Source: Mesorhizobium sp. B2-1-1 (GTDB lineage Bacteria; Pseudomonadota; Alphaproteobacteria; Rhizobiales; Rhizobiaceae). From it: a DNA stretch of 64,000 nucleotides. The stretch lies in assembly GCF_006442975.2 (NCBI RefSeq), contig NZ_CP083954.1, forward strand, positions 1,364,001 to 1,428,000. The letters are read 5' to 3'. The notes under the pieces were generated by a model. That model worked only from the letters and a program-made list of their open reading frames with translations. It did no database searches and was not told the origin of the DNA. How positions within the stretch are numbered: position 1 is the stretch's first letter; every line of letters begins with the position of its first letter. This document shows positions 34,819 through 44,891 of this stretch, in pieces. The translations under genes were made by a program, and so were the position numbers.

Positions 34819-35601
34819 TTGAGCGACTCCGGCCGCCAGCGTCAGATCGTCGAACTCTTGCGTGATCGCCCCTTCGCCTCGGTGCGGGAGCTGCAGGAGC
34901 GGCTCGGCGTTTCGGCCGCGACGGTGCGGCGCGACATCGACCGGATCGACGAGGCGGGCGAGGCGCGCAAGGTCTATGGCGGTGTTTCGGCGCTCGACGG
35001 CACGTCGCAGGCCGGCGTCGCCTATGCCCGGCCCTATGACGAGAATCGCGACCTCGCGGTCGAGGCCAAGCGGCAGATCGCCAACCTAGCCGCGACCATG
35101 GTGCGCGACGGCGACGCGGTTATCGTGCATGGCGGCTCGACCTGTTTCCATCTCGGGGTCAAGCTCGCCGAGCGCAGCATCCGGCTCTACACCAACTCGA
35201 TGCCGCTGGCGGCGTATCTGAGCGATCATGGCCATTGCAGCCTGACCGTTGCCGGCGGCGACCTGCATCGCGAGCCGGGCATCATTCACTCGCTCACCCA
35301 TCCGGCACCTTTCTACGCTTCGAAGTTCTTTCTCGGCGCGCAAGGCATCGGCCAGGAAGGCTTGCTGGAATCGCACCCGCTGCTGGTGCGCTCGATCGTC
35401 GAGCTTAGCCAGTGCGCCGACCAGATCGTCGTGCTGGCCGACAGCCGCAAGCTTTCGATCCAGGCCCGTAACGTTGCGCTGCCCCTGTCGCGCATCGGCA
35501 CGCTGGTCACCGACGACGGTCTTTCCGATGCCGACGCGCGCATGCTGGAGGATGCCGGCGTCATGGTGCGGATTGCTTCGACCACGGGAGCCATCGCATG
35601 A
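34819..35601 (+). CDS. DeoR/GlpR-family transcriptional regulator of sugar catabolism
   Basis: A 260-residue DeoR-type repressor: N-terminal helix-turn-helix (VRELQERLGVSAATVRRDI, about 22-40) and the sugar-phosphate sensing domain (GDAVIVHGGSTCFHLG, LYTNSMPLA, VVLADSRKLS). Members dissociate from DNA on binding a phosphorylated sugar. The start is TTG at 34819 with GGAGGAAAC upstream; the first ATG downstream would cut the DNA-binding domain. It sits between the two arms of the sugar cluster and is four bases overlapped with the next kinase, so it likely controls both arms. Confidence 0.9.
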   Translation: MSDSGRQRQIVELLRDRPFASVRELQERLGVSAATVRRDIDRIDEAGEARKVYGGVSALDGTSQAGVAYARPYDENRDLAVEAKRQIANLAATMVRDGDAVIVHGGSTCFHLGVKLAERSIRLYTNSMPLAAYLSDHGHCSLTVAGGDLHREPGIIHSLTHPAPFYASKFFLGAQGIGQEGLLESHPLLVRSIVELSQCADQIVVLADSRKLSIQARNVALPLSRIGTLVTDDGLSDADARMLEDAGVMVRIASTTGAIA

Positions 35602-36965
35602 AGGTCGCGGTGCTCGACTTCGGCAAGACCAATTCGAAGCTGTTCGTCTTCGGCCAGGACGGACGCATTCTCGACGAGCGCCGGACCCAGCCGAAATGGA
35701 CGCGCCAAGGCGGCTTCAGCGTGCTCGATGAGGCCGACCTCCACGATTGGGCGCTCGGCGCCGTCACCGCTGTGATCGAAAACCATGGCGTGGAAGGGGT
35801 GATGGTGTCGGGCCATGGCTGCACCTTCGCCCTCGTGGACGACGCGGCGCTGACGCATCCGATCCTCGACTATGAGCAGGAGCCGCCGGCCGAAATCGCC
35901 GCGCGGATCGATCGCCGCATTCCGGACTACGCCGAGACGTTCTCGCCGCGGCTGCCGCTCGGTTTCAACTACGGCCGCCACATGCTGTGGCTGCAGGAGG
36001 CCGCATCCGACGCTTTCGCGACGGCGAAATGGATTCTCGGCTATCCGCAATATTGGAGCTGGCGCCTTGGCGGCAGGCCGGTTTGCGAAGTGTCCTATCT
36101 CGGCTGCCATTCGCATCTGTGGGCGCCGCGTCGTCACGATTTTTCCTCACTGGTCGACGCCGAGGGGTGGCGCCACCAGATGCCGGCCTTCGCGCGTGCG
36201 GGAACTGTCATCGGCGAGCAGGACTTCGGCAGCGCGGCACGGCCGCTCGCCATCCACAACGGCGTCCACGACTCGAATGCCGCGCTCCATGCCTATCGGC
36301 GGCAGGGGCTGGGCTCGGTGACAGTGGTTTCGACCGGCACCTGGGTCATCGTGCTCAATCCCGACTGTCCGCTCGAGGCGCTCGACCGCGATCGCGACAT
36401 GCTGGTCAATGTCGATGTGGACGGCGGCCCGGTGCCGACCATCCGCTTCATGGGCGGGCGCGAATTCGCCGCCATCAGCGACGGCTGGCAAGGCCCGGTC
36501 GAAGGCGCGGCGGTGCAGCGGGCGATCGATGCCGGCATGATGGCATTACCGAGCTTCGCGCCGGGCGGGCCGATGCCAGGCCGTTCGGGCCGGCTGGTCG
36601 GACGCACGCCTGATGCCGGCGAGCGTGCGGCCGTGGCACTGCTCTATGTCGCGCTGATGCTCGACCTCTGCCTCGACCTCATCCATTCCAGCAACACCGT
36701 GATCGTCGACGGCGGTCTCAACACTGGCGGCCTGCTCGCCAGCCTGCTGGCGCAGCTGCGGCCGGAGCAGGCCTTCATGCAGGGCGCTTCGCTGCAAGGC
36801 AGCGCCACGGGCGCTGCGGCCCTGGCTTTCGAGAGCGTCGGGCGTGAATTCGCCGCCGAGCCGCCGGAGCCGGTGAAAGCAGTGCGCTTCACCAGCCTCG
36901 CCGGCTACCGCGACGGCTGGCGCGATCTGGTCGCCGGGACCGCCGGCAAGGTCGCCGCCCGATGA
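35598..36965 (+). CDS. FGGY-family carbohydrate kinase (rhamnulokinase/fuculokinase-like)
   Basis: A 455-residue sugar kinase: [17 protein letters not shown] at the start, [15 protein letters not shown], the acceptor region GNYP-like [22 protein letters not shown] (the STGTW motif of rhamnulo-/fuculokinases) and [17 protein letters not shown] near the end. The STGTW motif and GKTNSK start set it apart from the xylulokinase-like gene at 32285. In Rhizobium a kinase of this kind (RhaK) is also needed for ABC transport of rhamnose. It is coupled to the ABC ATPase by a four-base overlap. Confidence 0.88.
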   Translation: MKVAVLDFGKTNSKLFVFGQDGRILDERRTQPKWTRQGGFSVLDEADLHDWALGAVTAVIENHGVEGVMVSGHGCTFALVDDAALTHPILDYEQEPPAEIAARIDRRIPDYAETFSPRLPLGFNYGRHMLWLQEAASDAFATAKWILGYPQYWSWRLGGRPVCEVSYLGCHSHLWAPRRHDFSSLVDAEGWRHQMPAFARAGTVIGEQDFGSAARPLAIHNGVHDSNAALHAYRRQGLGSVTVVSTGTWVIVLNPDCPLEALDRDRDMLVNVDVDGGPVPTIRFMGGREFAAISDGWQGPVEGAAVQRAIDAGMMALPSFAPGGPMPGRSGRLVGRTPDAGERAAVALLYVALMLDLCLDLIHSSNTVIVDGGLNTGGLLASLLAQLRPEQAFMQGASLQGSATGAAALAFESVGREFAAEPPEPVKAVRFTSLAGYRDGWRDLVAGTAGKVAAR

Positions 36966-38533
36966 GCGCGCAGGCCAGGACGGAGACAGCCGGCATGGGG
37001 GCGGAACGCCACCCGGTGCTGGAAATGCGCCATATTTCGAAGACGTTCGGCGCGATCCGCGCCCTGCAGGATGTTTCGCTTACCGTCCAGGCCGGCGAGC
37101 TGCACGCGCTGATGGGCGAGAACGGTGCCGGCAAGTCGACGCTGATGAAGGTGCTTTCGGGCGCCTATCGTCCCGATCCCGGGGGCGAGATCCTGATCGA
37201 TGGCATGCCCGCCGCGACCGGCGATCCGATCAAGGCGCGCGCCAGCGGCGTCGCGGTGATCTACCAGGAACTGTCGCTGGCGCCCAATCTGACCGTGGCG
37301 CAGAACATTTTCCTCGGCAACGAACCGCGCCGTTTCGGCATCGTCGACCGCGACCAGTGCAACCGGCGCGCGACCGAGATCATCGGCCGGCTCGGCGTTT
37401 CCTTTTCGGCGCGTGCCCTGGTTTCCGGCCTGTCACTCGGCGAGCGCCAGCTGGTCGAGATCGCCCGGGCGCTGTCGACCAATGCGCGCATCATCGTCAT
37501 GGACGAGCCGACCACGTCGCTGACCTCGCGCGAGACCGAGCGGCTGTTCGAGGTGATCGCGACGCTGAAGGCGCAAGGCATCGCCATCATCTACATCAGC
37601 CATCGCATGGAAGAGGTCTACCAGCTCGCCGACCGCGTCAGCGTGCTGCGCGACAGCGGCTATGTCGGCACGCTGGAGCGCGCCGACCTCAGCGCCTCGC
37701 GGCTCGTTTCGATGATGGTCGGCCGCGATCTCTCGGCGTTCTACAAGAAGGATCACCGCCCGCCGGGCGAAAAGCGCGCCGTGGCGCTGTCGGTGCGCGG
37801 CATGTCCGACGGCAGGCTGCTGAAGGACTGCTCCTTCGACCTCTATCACGGCGAGGTGCTGGCGCTGGCGGGCCTCGTCGGCTCGGGCCGCACCGAACTT
37901 GCCAGGCTCATCTTCGGCGCCGACCGGCGCAGCGCCGGCACGCTGGAGCTCGACGGCAAGCCGATCGCCATCGGCTCGCCGCGCGAGGCGCTCGATGCCG
38001 GCATCGCCTATCTCACCGAGGACCGCAAGGAACTCGGCCTGTTCCTCGACATGTCTATTTCCGACAACATCAACATGGGCGTGCTGGCCAGGGATGCGCG
38101 CGCCGGCGGCTTGCGGGACTTCGCCGCCGCCGACAGGCGCGCTGCGAAAGCCGTCGCCGATCTCTCGATCCGCACCCGCTCGGCGCAGGCCAATGCCGGT
38201 TCGCTGTCGGGCGGCAACCAGCAGAAGGTGCTGCTGGCTCGCCTGCTGGAGACCGAGCCGAAGGTCGTCATCCTCGACGAGCCGACGCGCGGCGTCGATG
38301 TCGGGGCCAAATCGGAAATCTACCGGCTGATCGACGATCTCGCCAACCGGGGCATCGCCATACTGATGATCTCCAGCGAATTGCCGGAAGTAGTCGGCGT
38401 CGCCGACCGGGTTCTGGTGATGCGCGACGGCGCCATAGCAGGCGAGGTGACGGCATCCCGGGGCGAGCCGCTTCGCCAGGAAGCAATCATGGAACTTGCG
38501 ACGGGAGCGGCCCAAGAAGGACCGAAGGAATGA
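36962..38533 (+). CDS. Sugar ABC transporter ATP-binding protein (RbsA-like)
   Basis: A 523-residue ATPase with two nucleotide-binding halves. The first has Walker [10 protein letters not shown] (about 51-59), signature [15 protein letters not shown] and Walker [13 protein letters not shown]; the second has a degenerate Walker A ([15 protein letters not shown]) but a canonical [15 protein letters not shown] and [14 protein letters not shown]. This asymmetry is normal in RbsA/XylG/RhaT proteins. It powers uptake through the permease and binding protein encoded next. Four-base overlaps with both neighbours make a tight operon. Confidence 0.92.
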   Translation: MSAQARTETAGMGAERHPVLEMRHISKTFGAIRALQDVSLTVQAGELHALMGENGAGKSTLMKVLSGAYRPDPGGEILIDGMPAATGDPIKARASGVAVIYQELSLAPNLTVAQNIFLGNEPRRFGIVDRDQCNRRATEIIGRLGVSFSARALVSGLSLGERQLVEIARALSTNARIIVMDEPTTSLTSRETERLFEVIATLKAQGIAIIYISHRMEEVYQLADRVSVLRDSGYVGTLERADLSASRLVSMMVGRDLSAFYKKDHRPPGEKRAVALSVRGMSDGRLLKDCSFDLYHGEVLALAGLVGSGRTELARLIFGADRRSAGTLELDGKPIAIGSPREALDAGIAYLTEDRKELGLFLDMSISDNINMGVLARDARAGGLRDFAAADRRAAKAVADLSIRTRSAQANAGSLSGGNQQKVLLARLLETEPKVVILDEPTRGVDVGAKSEIYRLIDDLANRGIAILMISSELPEVVGVADRVLVMRDGAIAGEVTASRGEPLRQEAIMELATGAAQEGPKE

Positions 38534-39528
38534 CCGACAGAACGACCACGACGACGACAGTGGACCAGGCGGCAGTCAGGAGCCGGCGGTTGCGCACGGC
38601 TTTGGCCGCGCTCGGCATGCTGCCGGTGCTGGTGTTGCTGGCGGCCGGCTTCCAGTTCATCAATCCGCGTTTTCTCACCGGCACCAACCTGTTGATCGTC
38701 ACGCAGCAATCGTCGATCAACATCGTGCTCGCCGCCGGCATGACCTTCGTCATCCTCACCGGCGGCATCGACCTGTCGGTCGGCTCGATCCTTGCCGCTT
38801 CCGCAATGGTGGCGGTGCTGGTGTCGCTGGTGCCGGACTGGGGCCTGCTCGGCGTGCCGGCGGCCATTCTGGTCGGTCTCGGCTTCGGGGTCATCAACGG
38901 GCTGCTCATCGCCTATATCAGGCTGCCGCCCTTCATCGTCACGCTGGGATCGCTGACCGCCGTGCGCGGCGTCGCCCGCCTGCTCGGCGAAGACACGACC
39001 GTGTTCAACTCCGACCTGCCGTTCGACTTCATCGGCAATGGATCGCTGTTCGGCGTTCCCTGGCTGGTCATCATCGCGCTGACGGTGGTGGTGGTGTCGT
39101 GGCTGGTGCTGAAACGCACCGTGCTCGGCACCTGGATCTATGCCGTGGGCGGCAATGCCGAGGCGGCGCGGCTGACCGGCATCAAGGTGCCGCTGGTGCT
39201 GCTCTTCGTCTATGGCGTGTCCGGCCTGCTGGCAGGTCTCGGCGGCGCCATGTCGGCGGCCAGGCTCTATGCCGCCAACGGCCTGCAGCTCGGCCAGTCC
39301 TACGAACTCGACGCCATCGCCGCGGTCATCCTGGGCGGCACAAGCTTCGTCGGCGGCGTCGGCTCGATCTGGGGCACGCTGATCGGCGGGCTGATCATCG
39401 CCGTGCTGTCCAACGGGCTCATCCTGGCCGGCGTCTCGGACATCTGGCAGTACATCATCAAGGGATTGGTCATCATCGTGGCGGTCGCCCTCGACCGCTA
39501 CAGGCTCCAGGCAGGGGCAAGAACGTGA
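38530..39528 (+). CDS. Sugar ABC transporter permease (RbsC-like)
   Basis: A 332-residue inner-membrane protein with eight to ten helices after a short Thr-rich cytoplasmic start. Typical RbsC-family segments are visible: [19 protein letters not shown] (in part), [19 protein letters not shown], the EAA-like [15 protein letters not shown] loop and [15 protein letters not shown]. It forms the channel, probably as a homodimer. ATG 38530 overlaps the ATPase stop. Confidence 0.92.
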   Translation: MTDRTTTTTTVDQAAVRSRRLRTALAALGMLPVLVLLAAGFQFINPRFLTGTNLLIVTQQSSINIVLAAGMTFVILTGGIDLSVGSILAASAMVAVLVSLVPDWGLLGVPAAILVGLGFGVINGLLIAYIRLPPFIVTLGSLTAVRGVARLLGEDTTVFNSDLPFDFIGNGSLFGVPWLVIIALTVVVVSWLVLKRTVLGTWIYAVGGNAEAARLTGIKVPLVLLFVYGVSGLLAGLGGAMSAARLYAANGLQLGQSYELDAIAAVILGGTSFVGGVGSIWGTLIGGLIIAVLSNGLILAGVSDIWQYIIKGLVIIVAVALDRYRLQAGART

Positions 39529-39608
39529 GTGACCTTGTCGCCGGCATCAAAGACCGGCTTGTGTAACGCACCGTGAGAGGCGCGGGGCATCAGGAGGAAG
39601 TAAGCGTA

Positions 39609-40547
39609 ATGAAGACCATCGCCAAACTGCTCTGCGGCGCCGCGTTCGCGGCCGTCGCCATTGCGCCGGCATCGGCCAAGGACCTGAACAAGGTCGGCAT
39701 CTCGGTCGGCCTGCTCGGCAACCCCTTCTTCGTCGCCACCATCAAGGGCATCGAGGACGCGGCCAAGAAGATCAATCCGAACGTCGAGGTGACGTCGGTG
39801 TCGGCCGACTATGACTTGAACAAGCAGGTCTCGCAGGTCGATTCCTTTATCGCCGCCGGCGTCGACGTCATCATGCTCAACGCCGTCGATGCCAAGGCGA
39901 TCGCGCCCGCGGTGAAGAAGGCGCAGGCGGCGGGCATCGTGGTCGCGGCCTTCGACGTCTCCGCGCCAGGCGCCGACGTCACCGTGATGACCAACAATGT
40001 CAAGGCCGGCGAGGAGGCCTGCCAATATCTGGTCGACCAAACTGGCGGCAAGGGCAACTACGTCATCCTCAACGGTCCGGCGTCCTCGTCGATCTTGGAG
40101 CGCGTGAAGGGCTGCAAGAACGTGCTTGCCCAGCATCCCGACATCAAGATCCTGTCCGACGACCAGAACGCCGAAGGCTCGCGCGACGGCGGCCTGAAGG
40201 TGTTCCAGTCGCTGCTGACCCGTTTCGACAAGATCGACGCGGTGTTCGCCATCAACGATCCGACGGCGATCGGCGCCGAGCTCGCCGCCAAGCAGCTCAA
40301 CCGCTCGGAGTTCATCTTCACCGCCGTCGACGGCGCGCCGGACATCGAGAAGGAACTGGCATCCGGCAAGTCCATGATCAAGGCTTCTGCCTCGCAGGAT
40401 CCCTACGTGATGGCCGGCCAGTCGCTGACGATGGCCGCCGACGTGCTTGCCGGCAAGAAGCCGGCGGAGCCGGTGGTGCTGCTCGATCCGAAGCTGATCA
40501 CCGCCGAGAATCTGAAGGACTACAAGGGCTGGACCGCGGCCCGCTGA
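39609..40547 (+). CDS. Sugar ABC transporter substrate-binding protein (RbsB-like)
   Basis: A 312-residue periplasmic binding protein of the ribose/LacI-like family. Its signal peptide is cleaved near ASA-KD (19-21); then come VGISVGLLGNPFFVATIKG, FIAAGVDVIMLNAVDAKAI, FDVSAPGADVTVMTNN and INDPTAIGAELAAK. The Asn-Pro-Phe-Phe and NDPT segments line the sugar cleft in ribose-binding relatives. It delivers the sugar to the ABC complex. ATG 39609 follows AGGAGGAAG at normal distance; an 80-base gap after the permease gene is usual for these operons. Confidence 0.9.
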   Translation: MKTIAKLLCGAAFAAVAIAPASAKDLNKVGISVGLLGNPFFVATIKGIEDAAKKINPNVEVTSVSADYDLNKQVSQVDSFIAAGVDVIMLNAVDAKAIAPAVKKAQAAGIVVAAFDVSAPGADVTVMTNNVKAGEEACQYLVDQTGGKGNYVILNGPASSSILERVKGCKNVLAQHPDIKILSDDQNAEGSRDGGLKVFQSLLTRFDKIDAVFAINDPTAIGAELAAKQLNRSEFIFTAVDGAPDIEKELASGKSMIKASASQDPYVMAGQSLTMAADVLAGKKPAEPVVLLDPKLITAENLKDYKGWTAAR

Positions 40548-40619
40548 TCAGTCCAAGGCGGACGCGGCCGGGCTGACCTGCCGCGTCCTCCTCATTTCGT
40601 CGCAAAACCGGAGACGATC

Positions 40620-41513
40620 ATGTCGCGCATCGGAATCCACTCTTTCGTCTGGTCGGCGAGCTCGACGCAGGTCGAGCTCGAACGCACGCTGGCCAACACC
40701 AAGGAGGCCGGCTTCGACCTGATCGAATTCTCCTATCTCGACCCCGCCAATGTCGATATTGGCGGGCTCGCCAAGCGCATCGCCGATCTCGACCTCGGCG
40801 TGGCGATCAGCATCGGCCTGCCGGTCGACGGCGACATTTCGAGCGCCGACAAGGCGGTCGCCGCGCGCGGCGTCGGGATCCTCAACGACACCATCGCCCT
40901 GACGCGCGACCTCGGCGGCCAGAAGGTCGCCGGTATCCTCTCGACCAGCCACGGATTGCAGACCGAGGCGCCGACGCGAGACCAGTGGAACCGCAGCGCC
41001 GGGACGCTGGCCAAGGTCGCCGAAACCGCGAAGGCGGCAGGCGTCACGCTCAACCTCGAGATCGTCAACCGCTTTGAGAGCAATCTGCTCAACACCGCCG
41101 CGCAAGGGCTGGCCTTCATCGAGGACACCGGCTCCGACAACATCTTTCTCCACCTCGACACCTTCCACATGAACATCGAGGAGGCCGATGTCGGGCTGGC
41201 CATCCGCCATGCCGCCGGCAAGATCGGCTATGTCCATATCGGCGAGAGCCATCGCGGCTTCCTCGGCACCGGCAATATCGACTTCGCCGCGATATTCGAT
41301 GCGCTGACGGCGATCGGCTATGCCGACGATCTCAGCTTCGAATCCTTCTCCTCGGAGATCGTCGACGAGAACCTGTCGAAGAAGACCGCCATCTGGCGTA
41401 ATCTGTGGACGGACAACATGGCGCTGGCCAAGCACGCGCGCGCCTTCATCGGGCTGGGAATGGAAACGGCAAGGCGCAAGGCGGAACTCGTCGCGGCGCG
41501 CCACAAGCCCTGA
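40620..41513 (+). CDS. Ketose 3-epimerase-like sugar isomerase (TIM barrel)
   Basis: A 297-residue xylose-isomerase-like TIM-barrel enzyme with the signature of D-tagatose/D-psicose 3-epimerases: LEIVNRFESNLLNT (first catalytic Glu), LHLDTFHMNIEE (metal Asp and His), VHIGESHRG and LSFESF (second catalytic Glu). These enzymes use Mn or Co to exchange C-3 configuration of ketoses. With the ABC transporter, kinases and aldolase it implies a route import - epimerisation - phosphorylation - aldol cleavage for a rare ketose. Seventy bases separate it from the binding-protein gene. Confidence 0.87.
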   Translation: MSRIGIHSFVWSASSTQVELERTLANTKEAGFDLIEFSYLDPANVDIGGLAKRIADLDLGVAISIGLPVDGDISSADKAVAARGVGILNDTIALTRDLGGQKVAGILSTSHGLQTEAPTRDQWNRSAGTLAKVAETAKAAGVTLNLEIVNRFESNLLNTAAQGLAFIEDTGSDNIFLHLDTFHMNIEEADVGLAIRHAAGKIGYVHIGESHRGFLGTGNIDFAAIFDALTAIGYADDLSFESFSSEIVDENLSKKTAIWRNLWTDNMALAKHARAFIGLGMETARRKAELVAARHKP

Positions 41514-41825
41514 GGATTTCAGACTGAGGAGCAGCAGGAATTGCCAAATCGCCCACCCCAGGCGCGGACGCGCCTGGTTCCTGGTGCAAGGCCGCGAACT
41601 CAGCTTCATTGACTGTGAAGGCAGTTAATGCTACAAATTGCCTATGGTGCTGAGTCGCGCCAGGGACCCGCCGAGCAGGCGGGTTTTTTCGTTCAGAGCT
41701 CCGTCAAACAGTGCGAAGGCGCCGGTGAACCCGGATTGGTTGCCCTGGTCCCCCTGGCGGCATTGCCCACGCCACGCGTAACGGCTATCCGACGGTGCGA
41801 CAGCGAAGCAAAACGGAGCCCCGGC
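41514..41825. other. Intergenic stretch with one terminator
   Basis: About 310 bases without a supported gene. It contains an intrinsic terminator (41667-41689). Another GC hairpin (GGCGCG-GAC-GCGCC, about 41570) precedes it. The 100 bases ahead of the terminator are not coding and could be the 3' end of the sugar operon message or a small RNA; no promoter can be shown. Confidence 0.5.
41667..41689 (+). terminator. Intrinsic terminator after the sugar operon
   Basis: CCCGCC-GAGCA-GGCGGG followed by six T. Textbook form. It lies 154 bases after the epimerase stop and ends either that operon or a short independent transcript. Confidence 0.85.
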
Positions 41826-42179
41826 ATGACGAACAAGACGATCCTGAAATTCGGCACCGTCGAACACGCGGAAGCCGGCGACCTGCCTGGCTGGATCGCG
41901 GTCGAGGGCCGGCCGACCATGCAAACCGCAGTCCAGCACACGACCGCGGACGGCAAGGTGATCTCCGGAACCTGGCGCGCGTCGCCCGGTACGTATCACG
42001 CCACCTACACCGACTATGAGTTCGTGCACATGATCGCGGGCCGCATCATCATCACGCCCGACGGCGGCACGCCGGTCGAAGTCGGCCCCGGCGACGCCTT
42101 CGTGGTGGAAGCCGATTTCAAGGGAACCTGGAAGATCATCGAGCCGGTGACGAAGCATTTCGTGGTCAGGGTGGGCTGA
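41826..42179 (+). CDS. Cupin-domain protein (EutQ/DUF861-like)
   Basis: A 117-residue single-domain cupin: ISGTWRASPGTYHATYTDYEFVHMI (in part, residues 44-68) forms the first motif, IIITPDGGTPVEVGPGDAFVV the second. The family includes ureidoglycine aminohydrolase-like and EutQ-like proteins; many are small enzymes or sugar-binding regulators. Some metal ligands are replaced by Tyr, so catalysis is uncertain. It stands alone after the sugar operon terminator. The start is ATG 41826; the open frame further upstream crosses the terminator and is not coding. Confidence 0.8.
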   Translation: MTNKTILKFGTVEHAEAGDLPGWIAVEGRPTMQTAVQHTTADGKVISGTWRASPGTYHATYTDYEFVHMIAGRIIITPDGGTPVEVGPGDAFVVEADFKGTWKIIEPVTKHFVVRVG

Positions 42180-42200
42180 GGCAGGCTGTCAGACAGACAA

Positions 42201-42217
42201 GCCAGCCGCTCGCTGGC
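42201..42217 (+). terminator. Possible weak terminator after the cupin gene
   Basis: GCCAGC-CGCTC-GCTGGC followed by CTTTGATACCTTT. The stem is short and the T-run interrupted. The position, 20 bases after the stop, is suitable. Confidence 0.4.
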
Positions 42218-42420
42218 CTTTGATACCTTTCGTCAATCCCGGCCATCCTCGCATGTCCACGCAACTGGCGGGGCCGTGACTGGCGCCCGGTTGGAGCGAA
42301 CGGGACCAGAATGCCGGCAGGGCGAACGGTGTCCGCCTTGCTCATCGTGCCATCGCGTGAGACCCCACGGCGAGCAACCCCGCTGTTGGAGCACGCGGAA
42401 CAACAGGATCCGTGGTCATT

Positions 42421-42636
42421 TCATTGTTTAGTGAGGAAGGCCTTGCAAGCCGGCGTGACTTCGCTGAGGTGCTGTTTAAGGCAGCCTTGCGCCTTAACTT
42501 CGTTGTCCATGTGGCACACCCGCTTGGCGTCCGCTCTACAGGGTGTCTTGTAGGCATCTTTCGCTAAAGCGGCGTCGGTGAGAAAAAGCGATATACAAGC
42601 CAAAAGCGCCAGTTGGAGTGACTTTCGATTCCGCAT
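42421..42636 (-). CDS. Small secreted Cys-rich repeat protein
   Basis: A 71-residue protein with a clear signal peptide (MRNRKSLQLALLACISLF, cleavage near ALA-KD at 25) and one Cys-rich unit: C-R-x-D-x-x-R-x-C, then C-L-K-Q-H and V-T-P-A-C-K-x-F. This matches the GLG1-like cysteine-rich repeat (Cys_rich_FGFR family). Four cysteines probably form two disulfides in the periplasm. The same motif ends the poly-glycine protein at 44892. It is the first gene of the A+T-richer accessory zone. Function unknown. Confidence 0.75.
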   Translation of the reverse strand: MRNRKSLQLALLACISLFLTDAALAKDAYKTPCRADAKRVCHMDNEVKAQGCLKQHLSEVTPACKAFLTKQ

Positions 42637-43116
42637 GGTTGTGTTCCCATCGTGAGTGCAGAAGCGCGGTCTTTATATGCGTTAATGCTAAAGAATGGGA
42701 ATCCACCATAAGGAGGAGGGTGCGAGCACCCGCGCAAAATCGGATGAGCAATGTAGCGCAAAACACGGCTTACATAAGCGCAGTGCTGACCAACTGTCTC
42801 GCGCACGGCTCAATCAAAAGCGCTAATATAATCTCCGGTTTGTCGAGCTTGTTTCCAATTTTGTGTTGGAGTAACCCAATATCGCTTGGGAACACGAAAT
42901 GGAGAGAGTCGTTAGGCTGCGTGCAGGGTAGGTTTTTTCCTGCCATTTTTCTGAAACACGGAATTGTTCCTTGGCAATGTCGGGGGGAAGACTCTCCGTC
43001 TTGAATAAAATAACGAAGCCGTGATTACGGGCGTTTTATTCCTGATTTGTCGATGACGCGAAGAATATTCGATCCGTAATCGAGCAGTTTTCATATACTT
43101 ATAAATGAGGGGCGAG
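42637..43116. other. A+T-richer intergenic stretch, about 480 bases
   Basis: No supported gene. The sequence is clearly more A+T-rich than the flanking sugar cluster and marks the start of the accessory zone. It should hold the divergent promoters of the Cys-rich gene and the alpha/beta hydrolase. A small hairpin (AAGAC-TCTCC-GTCTT, about 42987-43001) lies in it. Confidence 0.5.
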
Positions 43117-44694
43117 ATGTCTACCGTGTTTAGACGCGCGTACATCAAACCAGGTTGGTGTTTTCTTCTCGTGGTCACGTCGGTTGCGTTCCTCATTTGC
43201 CTGGGGGGTGGGGAGCTCACTGCGGGTGAGTTCAAGAAAACCAGCTGTTGGTTCGAAATTCCCCGGGATCGGGCAATGACGTGTGGGACCGTGAATGTTC
43301 CAGAAAATCGAAAGAAGACGGGCGGTACCGAGGTCGTCCTGTCCGTGGTCGTATTCGAACCGGACCGCGAACGGCACGAACCGGTGGTGTTTCTCACAGG
43401 AGGACCGGGGCAGCCTACCGACATTGCCAATAGCGACGACATCGATGGATGGTGGGAATTCATCGGCGCCCAGAGTTGGATGATCGGACGCCGAGTAATC
43501 GTCGCTGATCAGCGGGGTATCGGAAAGTCCGCTCCCGCCTTGGACTGTTCTCAATATTTCAAGCCCGATCATTGGAACGCCATTCTCTCGAGCGTTGAGG
43601 TCGAAACCACCTTTAGCAAGCTCAAAAAAGATGAAGTTCTTGCATGCAGGACGGCGTTGATCGCAAAGGGCATTGATCTTGATGCCTACAACACTGAGGA
43701 GAATGCGGAGGATATTGATGACCTTCGGAAGGCTCTCGGGATAGAAAAGTGGGTTCTCTATGGCGTCTCGTATGGCACCAGGCTTGCACTCGAAGTGATG
43801 AACCAGCACCCCGAAGGGGTATCGGCGAGTATACTGGATTCAGTTGTTCCTCTGGACATCAATTACCTGAACGAAGATGGGCCGAATCTCGACCGATCGT
43901 TAAAATTGCTAGAGCGAGACTGTGAGGCAGCGAACAGATGCATGAATGGGATATCCAATGCTGTTCAGCTTATTGCAAGACAGCTGGATCGGCAGCCTTT
44001 GCTCTTGCGCAGCACAGATAAAGAGGCGCGCTACACATATGTCTCCGGGGCAGATTTCCTCGAGCTTATATTCGGCATTTTATACGATCGCGATGCGCTC
44101 CTGACCCTGCCGGAGCTGATCGAGAGGACATACAAACAGGATTTCAGACCGCTGGCGGAGATACTTTTCGATGCTGACGACCTGGAGATCTCCCAAGGTA
44201 TGGACTTCTCTGTAAGTTGTTCCGACAGCGATCTCCCCGATCTGAATGGCAAGCAGGACAAATACTGGTCGAAATGGGTTGAGCTGAACGACTACTCCTG
44301 GGCATGCCCTCTTTGGATGCTTGAGAACGGGCCAGCATCGCAGGTGCAGCCGCGCCGCACTGACATACCCACTCTTCTGTTGTCGGGAGAATATGATCCA
44401 GCAACGCCGACAGCATGGGCGGACCACGCGGCGAAGACCCTTCCTTTCGGCCAGGTGGTGGTCTTTCGGGGGATCGGACACGATGTCATAGATTCCGATC
44501 CGTGCGGGTCGAAAGTAGTTGCTGATTTCCTTGCAAACCCCAAGCTCAAGTTGAAGACTGAATGTATCGGTGAGATGGGGGCCCCGCAATTTCCAAGCCC
44601 GCCAAAGGAACTGTGGTCGGGAGCGGAGGCACTACACTCTATATCAGCAAATCGCTCAAGGCAGGATAGGTTGAGATTTCGATTTGGGCACTGA
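43117..44694 (+). CDS. Secreted alpha/beta-hydrolase, tripeptidyl-aminopeptidase-like
   Basis: A 525-residue protein with an N-terminal hydrophobic segment (about 14-35, signal or anchor) and an alpha/beta-hydrolase fold of the proline-iminopeptidase/TAP type. It has VVFLTGGPGQP as oxyanion loop, VIVADQRGIGKSAP, the nucleophile elbow GVSYGTRLAL, a cap domain, LLLSGEYDPATP with the catalytic Asp, and FRGIGHDV with the His. It probably cleaves N-terminal residues from peptides in the periplasm, or hydrolyses an ester. Eight or so cysteines suggest disulfides. ATG 43117 follows GAGGGGCGAG; another ATG four codons earlier is possible. Codon use is less GC-biased than in the sugar cluster. Confidence 0.8.
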   Translation: MSTVFRRAYIKPGWCFLLVVTSVAFLICLGGGELTAGEFKKTSCWFEIPRDRAMTCGTVNVPENRKKTGGTEVVLSVVVFEPDRERHEPVVFLTGGPGQPTDIANSDDIDGWWEFIGAQSWMIGRRVIVADQRGIGKSAPALDCSQYFKPDHWNAILSSVEVETTFSKLKKDEVLACRTALIAKGIDLDAYNTEENAEDIDDLRKALGIEKWVLYGVSYGTRLALEVMNQHPEGVSASILDSVVPLDINYLNEDGPNLDRSLKLLERDCEAANRCMNGISNAVQLIARQLDRQPLLLRSTDKEARYTYVSGADFLELIFGILYDRDALLTLPELIERTYKQDFRPLAEILFDADDLEISQGMDFSVSCSDSDLPDLNGKQDKYWSKWVELNDYSWACPLWMLENGPASQVQPRRTDIPTLLLSGEYDPATPTAWADHAAKTLPFGQVVVFRGIGHDVIDSDPCGSKVVADFLANPKLKLKTECIGEMGAPQFPSPPKELWSGAEALHSISANRSRQDRLRFRFGH

Positions 44695-44891
44695 AATTCC
44701 TCTTAGCCAAAATTGTAAAATCCGATATTTTGCTGCCGATGAAGTTAAGCTAAAGCGGAACTCGTAATCAATTAAACACTACGGTAGCATCGCTTAAGGA
44801 CCCCTCTCGTCTTGCGGGTGGAAGTCGCGTGCGTGTCGCATTTCGATTATTAAATTCCGAAGTTTCACAGAAATTGTAGGAGGATCGAACA

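Noticed and set aside
42618..43004. A 128-codon frame in the A+T-richer gap before the alpha/beta hydrolase
   Set aside because: Starts antisense within the Cys-rich gene, lacks a ribosome site and shows no family similarity.
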